Below, one piece after another: positions 13,001 to 22,279 of a stretch of 64,000 nt of DNA; positions within the stretch are counted from its first letter, which is position 1; each line of letters opens with the position of its first letter. This DNA is from Dysidea avara (taxonomy: Eukaryota > Porifera > Demospongiae > Dictyoceratida > Dysideidae). Where the stretch lies: NCBI RefSeq assembly GCF_963678975.1, contig NC_089278.1, positions 10,009,479-10,073,478 on the forward strand. The letters run 5' to 3'. A program made the position numbers and the translations under genes. A model generated the notes under the pieces. It did not search any database and had not been told where the DNA came from. It saw only the letters and a list, made by a program, of their open reading frames with translations.

Positions 13001-14304
13001 TGTCCAAATGTGGTTTGTATGTTGGTATACTTGTTCCCATGGTAGTTAAAGTGGCCACCAAATAAGGCTGATAAAATTTTCACCAGTAATGTGATCTCAA
13101 ATGATAAAAGTAATTCCTAGAACTCGCACATCAAAGTCATTAACAGGGTATATACTTGATAAGAACAAAGTCTGTACAATGACATAAATTGCACTAACTG
13201 TGATAGGAATTACACATGGCTGGCTTGATTGCTATTGTGTGGTTTACTTGACTAGTTTGTCAAGTTTTTCCAGGAAGTACATGATGAAATAATTACATTC
13301 TTTGCTTGTGATAATCATAACGCTTTTTGTTATGTGGTTATGTGGGTTGGATACCTAAATATTATATTACACACCCACAGTCACACCCACACATACAGTA
13401 ACAAGGCTTCTAGCATATCTTGTACCTTGATTGCTACAACTTTACAGCCAAGTCACAACATAGTCCCTAATTTCATTACTACACATAACCACTAAAGTCT
13501 GTTGTTATGCAGTTTGTGGTAGACCTATTCTAATTATAATGCACTGTTGTGTATATTACTACTAATAGGTGTTATCATTTAACACTGTAAAGTTCTGATC
13601 ATGTTGGTTGCTTTTACACTAAGTTTAATAGAGGAAATATATAACAAAGAATTGGTTGCCTCTGTTTATTTACTATCCCACTGGACATACGTAAGCATAC
13701 AGAGAGTGTAAAGTGTTATTGTTCATCATTGTTCTAACTCTAAAGCAATGGTGGGACTGTGGAACATCCTGAGACTTTAGCAAATAATTACTGGTAATCA
13801 CTATAATTATGAATTTGTGATTCCAAAGAGAACTGTTATCTTTTACTTGGGCTAATACCTAGATGGGGAAGTTTTAAACCTGCTTTTAAAAATTTAATTA
13901 TAAAAAATCACAGTTAATTGCATCATATGTTACCACTATGCTTTGATGGTTCACATAAAAATATTATATTCCATGAGATTTCCAGGTGTGGAGAAGTGTG
14001 TTGTTTTTTTAATTTTATTTATGTAGGTACTCGTCCTAATGTTACTATTTCTCCCCCTACTTTACTGATTGAGTGGGCAGGCACGTTCACATCTGCTGTA
14101 CCGTTGTATTATGAAGTGTCATTTGGCAAGAGGATGGGTAGTGGTTCTGTGATCCGTTGGCTGGAGACGATGGACACATATCTACAGATCATTGATACTA
14201 AACTGAGCACAGAAGAAAGCTACTTTTTAACCCTGACTGCAGTTAGTTACGCAGGTTTACACACGACCACTACAGAATTTGTCCCAGAAATACGCATACC
14301 ATAA
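1025..14304 (+). CDS. Giant secreted matrix protein: dermatopontin, sushi, EGF and ~20 FN3-like modules
   Basis: 21 exons keep one frame (about 3,384 aa): 1025-1197, 1321-1665, 1725-1762, 1822-1995, 3013-3147, 3200-3304, 3360-3608, 3659-3797, 3850-5035, 5082-5462, 5516-6119, 6186-8048, 8105-8221, 8285-8479, 8536-8657, 8712-8970, 9018-9204, 9262-10901, 10949-12388, 12438-12962, 14027-14304. Order: signal peptide (1-28); dermatopontin domain (to about 185; repeated DRRW motifs); sushi/CCP with four Cys (186-243); Cys-rich and EGF-like segments (244-323); then about twenty beta-sandwich modules, FN3-like in look, each carrying a Y-x-W-A-I-G type strand, a Y-Y-x-T-V strand, N-x-A-G-L and a closing D-x-T-P-P. 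A Cys-rich insert sits near 2426-2454 and a DUF642/galactose-binding-like sandwich (NLLLNPSFDG ... GFAIDNVEV) near 2809-2958. No transmembrane segment, so probably extracellular matrix. AATAAA lies at 14341. Repeat naming is by appearance only. Confidence 0.9.
2017..2825. mobile_element. Long foldback (palindromic) element in intron 4 of the matrix-protein gene
   Basis: The 1,017-base intron 1996-3012 is mostly one inverted repeat of about 810 bases. Left arm about 2017-2395 and right arm about 2440-2825 are near-perfect reverse complements (ends GGGTGTTACTATTCAGTG and CACTGAATAGTAACGCCC). No open frame fits a transposase. It looks like a non-autonomous foldback DNA element; the flanks are TA-rich, so the target duplication is unclear. 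Confidence 0.8.
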
Positions 14305-15781
14305 CCAATAATAATTATTAATGTACATAGGGGGTATCAAAATAAATATAAATAATGGTGGTTTTGTACAATGGTCATTAATTTGTGTCCATTTTTAATA
14401 TTATTGTAAAGATTGTTTGTCAATTATGAGTACACTTCAAGCAACATACGCCTGACACTACCTCCACCTAGTGTTTCCAGTGTCACTAACTAAAGTCGGG
14501 GCTAGAAATCCTGCTGGTCTAGTAAGTCAACCGATATATCTCAAAACTTCACAATTTCCATAGAGAAACAGGTATGCTAATAGGGAATTTTCTCAGTGAT
14601 CAAATGATAGTGTCTGTTGTTACCTATCATTTAAGTACAGACAACGTTACCTATCAATAGATACACAAAGTCACTGCCTATCAAATGGTAACTAATGTAT
14701 TTTTTAAGCAAATGCTAATGTATGTGGTAAACTATTACGCAGAGCTGGTTTCTGTGGAAGTGGCAATTAAAAAGTGCTTGTTCCCATACCAAAAAATAGT
14801 GATTCATCTATAGAGAATCGTCATTACTTGGACCACCTCTCTATACACTTTAGCTATGTTTGGGACCTACATACTTGACATGGCCGCTGTTGTAAAATGG
14901 CCACTAAATGAGGCTTCACTGTGATGAACATTTCACTGGTAATGTGATCATCACAAATGATAAAGAAATCACACATCAAAGCTGCAAATCATTAATCAGG
15001 GTGCATGATATAATTTATTTTGAACAAGTCTAAATTAAGCAGTCACATAAAAGTAACTGTGCTATATAATCTAAAATATGTGCATGGCTGGCTCAATTGT
15101 TTTTGTGTGGTTTACTTGTCTAGGTTATCAACAGGAAGTGCAATAGTATAGTAATTACATTCTTTATGTGATTAGTCATAATAGTATTGCTAAGTGGTTA
15201 TAATGGATTTGATGTTCATAATTATATGTCTAAAATAATATATTATTACAAGACACACAGAGTAGCTAACTGAAGGTTCAGGCTGGTCCCATCCACCTTC
15301 TAGACTTGGCATTGCACATAATAACTTTATATAGTCCCTATTATCCCATTTCGTTACACCTAAAGTCTGTTGTATTTGCTGTTGGTGGTAGACCTCTATG
15401 GGTGCATAAACACCCATTGTGTTGGGTGTATATAAATAGTTCTTAGTTTTTAACACAAAGTATTGCTGCTAATAGTTCATAGTTGTCTTTTTTAATAACA
15501 CAAAGTGTAATACTAAGAGGCAATATAATAAAGAATTGCAAGAAGCTGTTTCCTGTACTATCCCAACAAGAGTTCATAATGAGGGCAACATTGGCAGTTA
15601 GACACTCTCCCTCACTACTTTTTTATTATGAACTCTTGATCCCTACTATAGAACTTGTCCCAGAAATACCAATACCATATTAATGTACATAGGAGGTATC
15701 AAAATAAAGTATAAATAATGGCAGTTTTTGTACAACGAATCATTATTTGTGTTCACTTTTTATAGATTGTTCATTTGTCAA
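14305..15781. repeat. Decayed tandem duplication of the matrix gene's 3' end plus the CtlX gene's 3' end
   Basis: 14490-14575 repeats the end of exon 20 (AATCCTGCTGGT, AGTAAG/CCAACCGATAT, AACTTCACAATTTCCAT). 14930-15230 resembles intron 20 (shared runs such as TGTGTGGTTTACTTG and AATTACATTCTTT). 15640-15730 repeats the end of exon 21 and its 3' UTR (CTTGTCCCAGAAATAC, AATGTACATAGG.GGTATCAAAATAAA). On the other side, 14424-14487 copies the last ~60 bases of the CtlX gene at 15782-15840. So a unit of about 1.35 kb spanning both convergent 3' ends was duplicated in tandem. The extra exon pieces are truncated and probably not coding. Confidence 0.8.
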
Positions 15782-16729
15782 TTACGAGTATACTTCAGCC
15801 AACATACACCTGACGCTACCTCCACCCAGTGTTTCTATGGTAGGAATGGGGGAATGTACAATCTTGTAGTAGTGCTCTATGAATTCCTTTTGACGGTCGG
15901 TAAGAGCATTGAATGCTGTTGATGACATACACATATGTAAATCACCTTCAATGTTGCTCACTGCAAGACAATTGCCACAGAAGTTGGCTGTCTGGTGCTC
16001 TGAGAGATGCAAAATTTGTTTGCCTGTTTCATTGAGAGTATCCAATACTTCTTTCTTGTTTTCAGTGATGCTATCCACACATATCATAGCGAACTCCCTT
16101 GTAATGGACATCATCACATTAGTATGGTAAATAGGAACACCGCAGTATTCAGCTTCAAACAAAACTGGTCTGTAGTCAAATTCCTTGCAGAAGGCATTTA
16201 GTACGTCTGGATGTGTTCGGGCCGATTTGCAAGCATAAGCAATCCTGTTGTCCCTATCCAGCACCATGCTCCCTGTGCCCTCCAAAAATTTCGACTCGTT
16301 TTCATAGTTTGTGTAGTCTACAACTTTATAGCCATATTCATTGACCAACCCTTGGATAATGTCCTTCCTTCTTTCCACTCGTCTGATTTTAGCGTACATG
16401 GGGAACAGCCCGATCCTTCCATCTTCATGAAAACTGATCCAGTTATTGGGGAATACAGCGTCTGGTTTCCTTGGGTGCTCTGTATCCTCAAATATACTTG
16501 TCTCTATCTTGTGCTGGCGTAACTTGGTAACAAGAGCGTCAAACTCTACTCTAGCCTTGCCTTCAGCTTCCTGATTTGTTACGCCGTATAGTGAGGTTTG
16601 ATACACGTTATTCTTCGCAGTCTCCGAATTTAGACTGAAACGTGCCGGCTTGATCATCAACAACTTCCGTGAGATAATCCTGGGTTCATAGTTATATCGT
16701 GTCACAAGTTTTATTAATTGCCGAGCCAT
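15782..16729 (-). CDS. CtlX-type amidinotransferase-family hydrolase (citrulline/arginine-derivative), intronless
   Basis: One uninterrupted frame of 315 aa. It matches the amidinotransferase/amidinohydrolase fold of the bacterial CtlX (citrulline utilisation hydrolase) group, related to DDAH and arginine deiminase. Likely catalytic residues are E150 in FLEGTGSMVLD, H202 in YHTNVMMS and C308 in GGGSVRCMLAE, the usual Cys-His-acid set at the guanidinium or ureido carbon; GNCLAV near 252-257 also fits. Bacterial members start near LMIKPARF, so residues 1-23 (Arg/Lys-rich, few acids) are an N-terminal extension that could be a mitochondrial presequence (inference). Every long neighbour except GPATCH2 is cut by introns, this one by none. 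The 3' end is convergent with the matrix gene. Substrate is not provable from sequence. Confidence 0.85.
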   Translation of the reverse strand: MARQLIKLVTRYNYEPRIISRKLLMIKPARFSLNSETAKNNVYQTSLYGVTNQEAEGKARVEFDALVTKLRQHKIETSIFEDTEHPRKPDAVFPNNWISFHEDGRIGLFPMYAKIRRVERRKDIIQGLVNEYGYKVVDYTNYENESKFLEGTGSMVLDRDNRIAYACKSARTHPDVLNAFCKEFDYRPVLFEAEYCGVPIYHTNVMMSITREFAMICVDSITENKKEVLDTLNETGKQILHLSEHQTANFCGNCLAVSNIEGDLHMCMSSTAFNALTDRQKEFIEHYYKIVHSPIPTIETLGGGSVRCMLAEVYS

Positions 16730-17100
16730 GGGACAGTTGGTCTTTAAAAGAAAAGCCGCTCGAGAAAAGCAATGGAACTGATGGGAGGGTAATGTGTTGG
16801 GTTGTTTATACAGTAGATCTATCGGAGCAGGTTGTACAGGCTCCCAAAGCCTGGTTTCAAGCCTGGTTTCGAGCCTGGTTTAACTAGTAATCCGGATATT
16901 AGTGTATACTACTCGTCAAACTGCCTGAACTGGCGGGTTTATCTGGTTTATCTTTATAGCGAAAGTATGACTGAGAAGTGTTATTTCGCGTTTTGAAGTG
17001 ACTTGGATATATGCAGCTAGATATAGTTCAATGGAAAACCTACTAAAAGTGTAAGAGAAATTTCTTCGACACACCTCTACCTCGCCCTCTACCTACCCAG
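16730..17100. promoter_or_regulatory. Upstream region of the CtlX-like gene
   Basis: No gene seen. It contains three imperfect copies of AGCCTGGTTTC at about 16848-16882. It should hold the promoter of the minus-strand CtlX-like gene; no element is identified with confidence. Confidence 0.35.
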
Positions 17101-17139
17101 CTTGTTCGTGGTCGGGATGTTTATTTTATCAATTTCTTT

Positions 17140-17392
17140 TATAAGCACACACGGAGTACGTTACACATACTCAGAATCTTTCGATCTAGTAGGATATTTG
17201 ATAAGTGGCACTAATCCGCAGAATGTGAAAAAAGACGGGCATGTGATGAGCGTGTTAGAGAGGTTGAGAGAGCTCAGTTGCTTTTCACCATTGGTGTTTG
17301 CAGCTACTGGTGGCATGGGGCCCACTGCTACAACGGTTTTCAGGAAGCTTGTTTCAATGTTGGCTGAGAAGCGTAGCATTAATTAGGGTTTC
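17140..17392 (+). mobile_element. C-terminal piece of a LINE-like retroelement (left part)
   Basis: The frame ends with FSPLVFAATGGMGPTATT and LVSMLAEKRS, a C-terminal signature of LINE-like reverse-transcriptase elements common in sponges and cnidarians. It is cut by a foldback insertion; the same signature resumes at about 18066. The reverse-transcriptase core is not present here. Confidence 0.55.
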
Positions 17393-18065
17393 CAACTCGA
17401 TATAGGAAGGTGCTTTCTTTTGTTGTTTCTGGAGATTTTCACATAGACTGACCTTTAAGATACAGCAAACAAGTGGTAATTTGTTATTGGACTGCTTGTA
17501 GCATTGGGCATCAACATAAGTTTAACACAAAAACATACAAAAGGTGGCCATGTGACCAAAAATACTATAATGGTTGTGGACAGCTTATTTGAAATTCTTG
17601 GCATTTTAAGTCACACTCAGTGTATTTCTTATCTTATAATGAAGACTTCTACATCTTCTAGCGTTATAGCATATCCTGTGTAGCTGTAATGGGATTATTG
17701 ACCACATGACCACTTTTTGGGTATTTACAGTCAAAACTGCACACAATACAGAGTTTAATAATATATTAACACTTGTTCATTTTATCTTAAGGTCAGTCTG
17801 TGTGAAAATCATCAGACACAATGAAAAGAGCTGAGGCATCATCCTATTTTGCAGTGAAAATCCTATATAAAGAGATTTTTGGTCACGTGACCACTTTTAG
17901 GATATTTACGTGTGTTAAAATTATGCTGATACCCAAAGCCGCAAACATTCTAATAACAAATTAGCACTTGTTTTGCTTTATCTTAAAGGTAAATCTATGT
18001 TAAAATCTTCAGAAACAACAAAATGAAGCATCTTCCTATTTTGAGTGGAAACCCTACATTAATTA
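17385..18065. mobile_element. Foldback MITE inserted into the retroelement piece
   Basis: The ends are GGGTTTCC and GGAAACCC, flanked on both sides by CATTAATTA (about 17376-17384 and 18058-18070), a target duplication of 7-9 bases that would fit a Mutator-like element. Left arm 17385-17580 pairs with 17870-18065. A second copy of the right arm lies directly before it (about 17700-17860), so the structure is L-R-R. It contains GGTCACGTGACC-like palindromes. No transposase frame. Confidence 0.65.
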
Positions 18066-18320
18066 CAGCAAATGCTTATTCTGGCTGCGATGTAGGCTTT
18101 GCTTTTCATTGTTAAGATCTGCAGTGATGTGTTTGAAGGGTCATCGCTCTTCAGTTGGCTGTCCATCAACCACTGATATTGATTTGGCCTACTCCGAGGG
18201 TCGCTTGGAGTCTGGTGGCCTTGTTTGATTGCTGGTATTTCCAGCTGTCCAGCACTTTAACACCTAGTGTTGGGGGTGGTGGCAAGGGCAGTCCATCTAG
18301 CCCGGGAATAAAAAAAAGAA
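18066..18320 (+). mobile_element. LINE-like retroelement piece (right part) with A-rich tail
   Basis: After the foldback the frame continues with VMCLKGHRSSVGCPS and DIDLAYSEGRLESGGL, which belong to the same C-terminal signature as 17140-17392. It ends near an A-rich run (AAAAAAAAGAAAGAAAAAAAA, 18309-18329), like a retroelement 3' end. Old and fragmentary. Confidence 0.5.
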
Positions 18321-18329
18321 AGAAAAAAA

Positions 18330-19990
18330 AAACTAATCTGCAGAATATTTGGCACTTGGTGAGTGCCAAAGTTACTGTCACAGTCTCGGTCACTGTGTCA
18401 ATTTCATCATGCTGCAAATGCCAAAACTTTCAAGTTTCAGTTACAAGGTACAAGTAAACACATGTAACAGCTAGTACAAGATAACATAGATACAACACAC
18501 TTAGCAACTGGCGCACCTGTAACGCATGCGTAGTTTTGCTAATGGTGATATTTTCCTGAACCAAAAATCAGGCCTGTCAAACTAGTTGATAACATTTTGT
18601 ATAAACAGATTACTAGTTTGGCTTCTTGTCTAGGGCTCGACGGAGACATTTGTTAGAAACAATGTTTTTAGTGCTTGTGATATGAATTTAAAAATTAATG
18701 TTGTGACCACAGTGTCTTGCTTTAGGCCATATTGTAGCAGCAACTATACACATTGTTCACAAATCCTCTTGTCAGCCCCTCCTCACAAGTGATGTTCTCC
18801 AAACCTTAAAATTGTTAGTGAATTCTCATGGTTCTTTATTGGTCTGGTTTTTGGTTCACAGTTTTCACTAATTGGCATGGGGACAACTCATGTTTCCATA
18901 ACAACATTTGAATTTCATGTCGATTAATGAGAAGTTAAGAATGCATAAATATTTGTTAACAATGGATTAAGAAAAATCAAAACCCTACATCATGAAAAAT
19001 GATTGATAGTGTACATGTGGGTTTACAGTATCCTGTAACCTTAACACACTAAATGTGGTTATACATAAAGGGATTATTATATGTGACCTAATTTTAGAAA
19101 ACCATCGATATCCGCACAATTTTCAAAATGCATTTTATTTGTTCTTTGTTTTTTACAGGGACAGAGGAATGGACTAGCTAAGTTTCAGCTTCATAAGTTA
19201 AGCAGCGTTGGAAATACAGCACTAGATAGCCGGACGAGCAAATAAATTGATATGTCAGAAGCTATCAAGAAAAGAATCTACAGGCGCTTACATAAACCAT
19301 CGTAACTTACTGATACAACGGAGTTAGAAAAAAAAAGTAGGGAACAAGGGAGGTCACCTACACGGTATAAGGTTTATATTATCTATGCCTATATACACCT
19401 GCAGATATAATAGTGAACATTTAATCCCTACTTTAGGATTAAAGATAATATCAAGAGTTAATAATAGTGAAACACTATTATTAACTCTTGATAATATATA
19501 CCTTACTGTGCATGTAATTCTATGATCCCTAATCGAACTTAAATTCCTAAAGTTTTCTACAATTCAGTCATACATCATTTGGGTTTAAGTTTATTAAATC
19601 ATCTCAGTTTGTGGTAGTCCTTCATTCTTGTTTGTGCCCCTCCCCTTGCCAGCTCCTGGATCCCTTGTGTTGATTACGTTTCATATATATGGGGAGCCCA
19701 AGAACAGACAGCATATTCTATAACTGTACATACATAGATCTGGTATAGATCACTGATCAGACATGCAGGCATATCAACATAATTTGTATAGGTGATATAC
19801 ACTGCAGTGATGATTAATTTTGTAGCATAATTGCTTTGTTACCCTGTTATAGCCTTCAAGCTAGGGCATGCACTCAGGTCATCACTGATAGTGTATGGGG
19901 TCAATGTTCATTTGCTGTGATCATTTCGATCTGAAAACTATTATACTGTTAAAACTGATGCATGTGCTATGGCAGCATCTTAAAATTATT
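18330..19990. other. Gene-free AT-rich stretch
   Basis: No coding exon with family likeness on either strand. Contains the perfect hairpin at 19449-19493 and a copy of the hAT-like right-end sequence (GCCCCTCCCCTTGCCAGCTCCTGGATCC) at about 19636-19663. Confidence 0.5.
19449..19493. repeat. Perfect 21-bp inverted repeat with 3-base loop
   Basis: TATCAAGAGTTAATAATAGTG at 19449-19469 is the exact reverse complement of 19473-19493, with AAA between. It lies in gene-free DNA. It could be the core of a small foldback element or a transcribed hairpin; nothing decides. Confidence 0.85.
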
Positions 19991-20405
19991 ATTATTAAAG
20001 CTTTACAGTGACTAGCACTGAAGGTCTGACAGCAACTTGCGCTGCAGCCTTAGGATTACCTAACCTAACAAACAGAGTTGGAGACTTGGTTAATACAAGT
20101 TAAAAACTTAACTAAGGTGAAACAGAAAGAAAGGAGAAACCCAGGATTTGAAGCACCCACATGCAACTACCTTCTCCTGGAGGGATGGATTTTTCCTTTG
20201 AACTTATTATTATCGAGTCCATAATAGAGAAGAAAGTGCAACTCAGTATTGGTCCATCAAAAATTAGCCCATTAGCTAATATGGTGCTATTGTAGTGTCA
20301 AAATTATAGCATATAAAGTTTTGTAACTATATATTTTTGAAAGTATATAATTCCTATTTTGTATTTAGGTATTACTTGTTTAAGTTCATGCTAATATTGT
20401 TACTT
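19985..20405. repeat. Dispersed repeat, second copy inverted at 30.8-31.5 kb
   Basis: 20238-20405 (AACTCAGTATTGG, TAATATGGTGCTATTG, AAAGTATATAATTCCTAT) reappears reverse-complemented at 30810-31122, where an extra ~120 bases is included. 19990-20150 (CACTGAAGGTCTGACAGCAACTT, GCTGCAGCCTTA) reappears in direct orientation at 31425-31490. These are probably old non-autonomous transposons of unknown family. Confidence 0.6.
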
Positions 20406-20525
20406 ATATATCATACAATGCAATAGTACTGTATATTAGGGATCATGGAGATTTGGGTTTTCCTAGCCAAAAAATTCACCCAAAAACCAGCTTCACAACT
20501 CCATCCTGGCACCTTGGCAGTATTG

Positions 20526-20987
20526 CAATGGCGGATCCAGGATGGGGCATTTGGGGCAAATGCCCCCCCCCCCTCTAACCTTGTGGAGGAGCTGGCTATA
20601 GCTAGCTACTTCTGATTACAATACTAAACTTTGCCAGGCCAAGATCAGTTTTTCTATAAAACTCATGAAAATATGCACATTTTAGTAGCATTTGGCTGAA
20701 ATCAAAGCAAACCAGCCAAACTAGTTGTAAAATTGTTACCCACCACCTTCGTGCATACTAAACTCCTCTAAAAAATTATTGTGTTGCTGTTTTTTTTATC
20801 AGGAAAACAGCTTTTATCAGCTTTTAATCAGCTTTTAAGACTTCACAACCATCTGGAAAGGCCAAAATTTAACAGTGAGACACTGTTGAGAGGTGATTAT
20901 TTGCTGCTTCAGAAATGCAGCAACTAACGAGAATCTGGTTCCTACTGTTTGTGCCCCTCCCCTTGCCAGCTCCTGGATCCGCCTCTG
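20526..20987. mobile_element. hAT-like non-autonomous element, 462 bp
   Basis: Terminal inverted repeats CAATGGCGGATCCAGG (left) and CCTGGATCCGCCTCTG (right), flanked by a perfect 5-base duplication TATTG (20521-20525 and 20988-20992). The CAGRGGCGGATCCAG end and 5-bp target duplication suit the hAT5-type group. No transposase is encoded. A related element is at 22475-22799. Confidence 0.8.
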
Positions 20988-20992
20988 TATTG

Positions 20993-21500
20993 GTTAGGTA
21001 CAACCAAGCCCAAAAGTGCCTTCAGTATAATCCTAAAGGCTTCCAATAAATAGTTACAAATTTTTTTAAAAATTAATTCAATGGAATTCCCTATACTGAC
21101 TATAGTATGTTCACGTTGAGCTGAATCCTGAAAAACAGCTAAAAATTAAAAGTGGATTTTTTCTCAACAGAGTTATAACATTTCAGCCAACTAGATGATT
21201 ATTGGTAACAGCAAAGGTGTCAACAACAAACATGTATGGTTTGGTTCCATTACAAGTTTGAGAAAGGGCTGTAATGGATACTGTGCTTATATGACTTCCC
21301 CATAGGAAATGTATTGTGAAAATTTTGATTGGCCATAAATATTATGTCAAACATTTGAACAAAAAGATTTTGAAATATTTTTAGCGGGTCAAGCAGTACT
21401 ACAAATGAACCAAATTTCAAGATCATGTGCAATTGCATCCATGAGTTATTAAATGTTTTTGAGGATTCAGCTCAACATGAACGTACTATAACTGCCTGCC
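20993..21500. other. Gene-free stretch
   Basis: No coding signal seen. GTTCACGTTGAGCTGAATCCT at about 21110-21130 and AGGATTCAGCTCAACATGAACGTAC at 21460-21485 are reverse complements, so this is probably another foldback element of about 375 bases (21105-21490). Confidence 0.5.
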
Positions 21501-21586
21501 TAGTCTGGCGGCGCCCGCCCCTTCGCATAGAATAAGGCTTACTCTATGCATATACTCTATGCGAAGGGGCGGGCGCCGCTAGACTA
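21501..21586. mobile_element. Short palindromic MITE, TAGTCTGG family
   Basis: 86 bp. Ends TAGTCTGGCGGCGCCCGCCC and its complement (GGGCGGGCGCCGCTAGACTA), with arms running through CTTCGCATAGA. Perfect 9-base flanking duplication CTGCCTGCC (21492-21500 and 21587-21595), as for Mutator-like elements. Confidence 0.85.
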
Positions 21587-21620
21587 CTGCCTGCCTGCGT
21601 AACTCAATAACGGCTAAGGT

Positions 21621-21708
21621 TTACTGTTAATAACCATGGTGGTTACTGTTAATAACCATGGTGGTTACTGTTAATAACCATGGTGGTTACTGTTAATAAC
21701 CATGGTGG
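21621..21708. repeat. Four tandem copies of a 22-bp unit
   Basis: TTACTGTTAATAACCATGGTGG is repeated four times without change. It runs into the start of the retroelement frame ending at 21937. Perfect identity suggests recent expansion. Confidence 0.95.
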
Positions 21709-22090
21709 TGAATTTTTTCCCCTGGTTTGCGAGTCGTTTGGTGTTTGGACACCCTTTGCTTTATCAACCTTATCCACGATTGCCGACCGTACCACTGTTA
21801 AAAGTGGTATTCCCAGACAGTTTGCAAGGAAACAATTGCTTCAGCGCTTGTCAGTTACTCTCTGGCGATATAATGCCAAAATGATCCTGAGGCATTATGG
21901 CTTATGCCCAGAAGATGGCATAGACTTGTTGAACTAAGTTATTAATTAAGGTTGTTTTGTAGTTAAAGTAGCTAGTTTTGTAGTTAAAGTAGCTAGTTTT
22001 GTAGTTAAAGTACTTAGTTTGGTAGTTAAGCTAGTTAGAATTTTGTATTTAATATATCTAATTATATAACGGCTAAGGCTATGGGCTTGA
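21700..22090 (+). mobile_element. 3' end of a LINE-like retroelement with 21-bp tandem repeats
   Basis: The frame ending at 21937 reads FFPLVCESFGVWTPFAL ... RLSVTLWRYNAKMILRHYG, the same C-terminal module as 23455-23655 of the next element. Downstream, 21955-22037 holds about four copies of TTTTGTAGTTAAAGTAGCTAG, probably in its 3' UTR. Only the last ~75 residues remain. Confidence 0.6.
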
Positions 22091-22279
22091 TTTTTTCACT
22101 ATTCGACGTCGCTTCGTCCTGAGACATGCCTTTTGGCATATACGTACACGCATCATGGAGTTACCTTTGTCCTCCTTTGTGTCCCATTTCTTTCTGCTGA
22201 CAGCCATGGGTGTCGATCCGCAGTAGCGTCAGTGAGCGTGATGCATGGCTTCCCTTTTGTAAACGGGAATCGTCCGTAT

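Noticed and set aside
14490-15700. A second functional last exon set for the matrix gene
   Set aside because: The copy of exon 20 is cut short and altered and the exon 21 copy keeps only its last part, so it is best read as duplication debris.
21621-21708. CRISPR-like array
   Set aside because: Units are head-to-tail with no spacers; it is a plain tandem repeat in a eukaryote.
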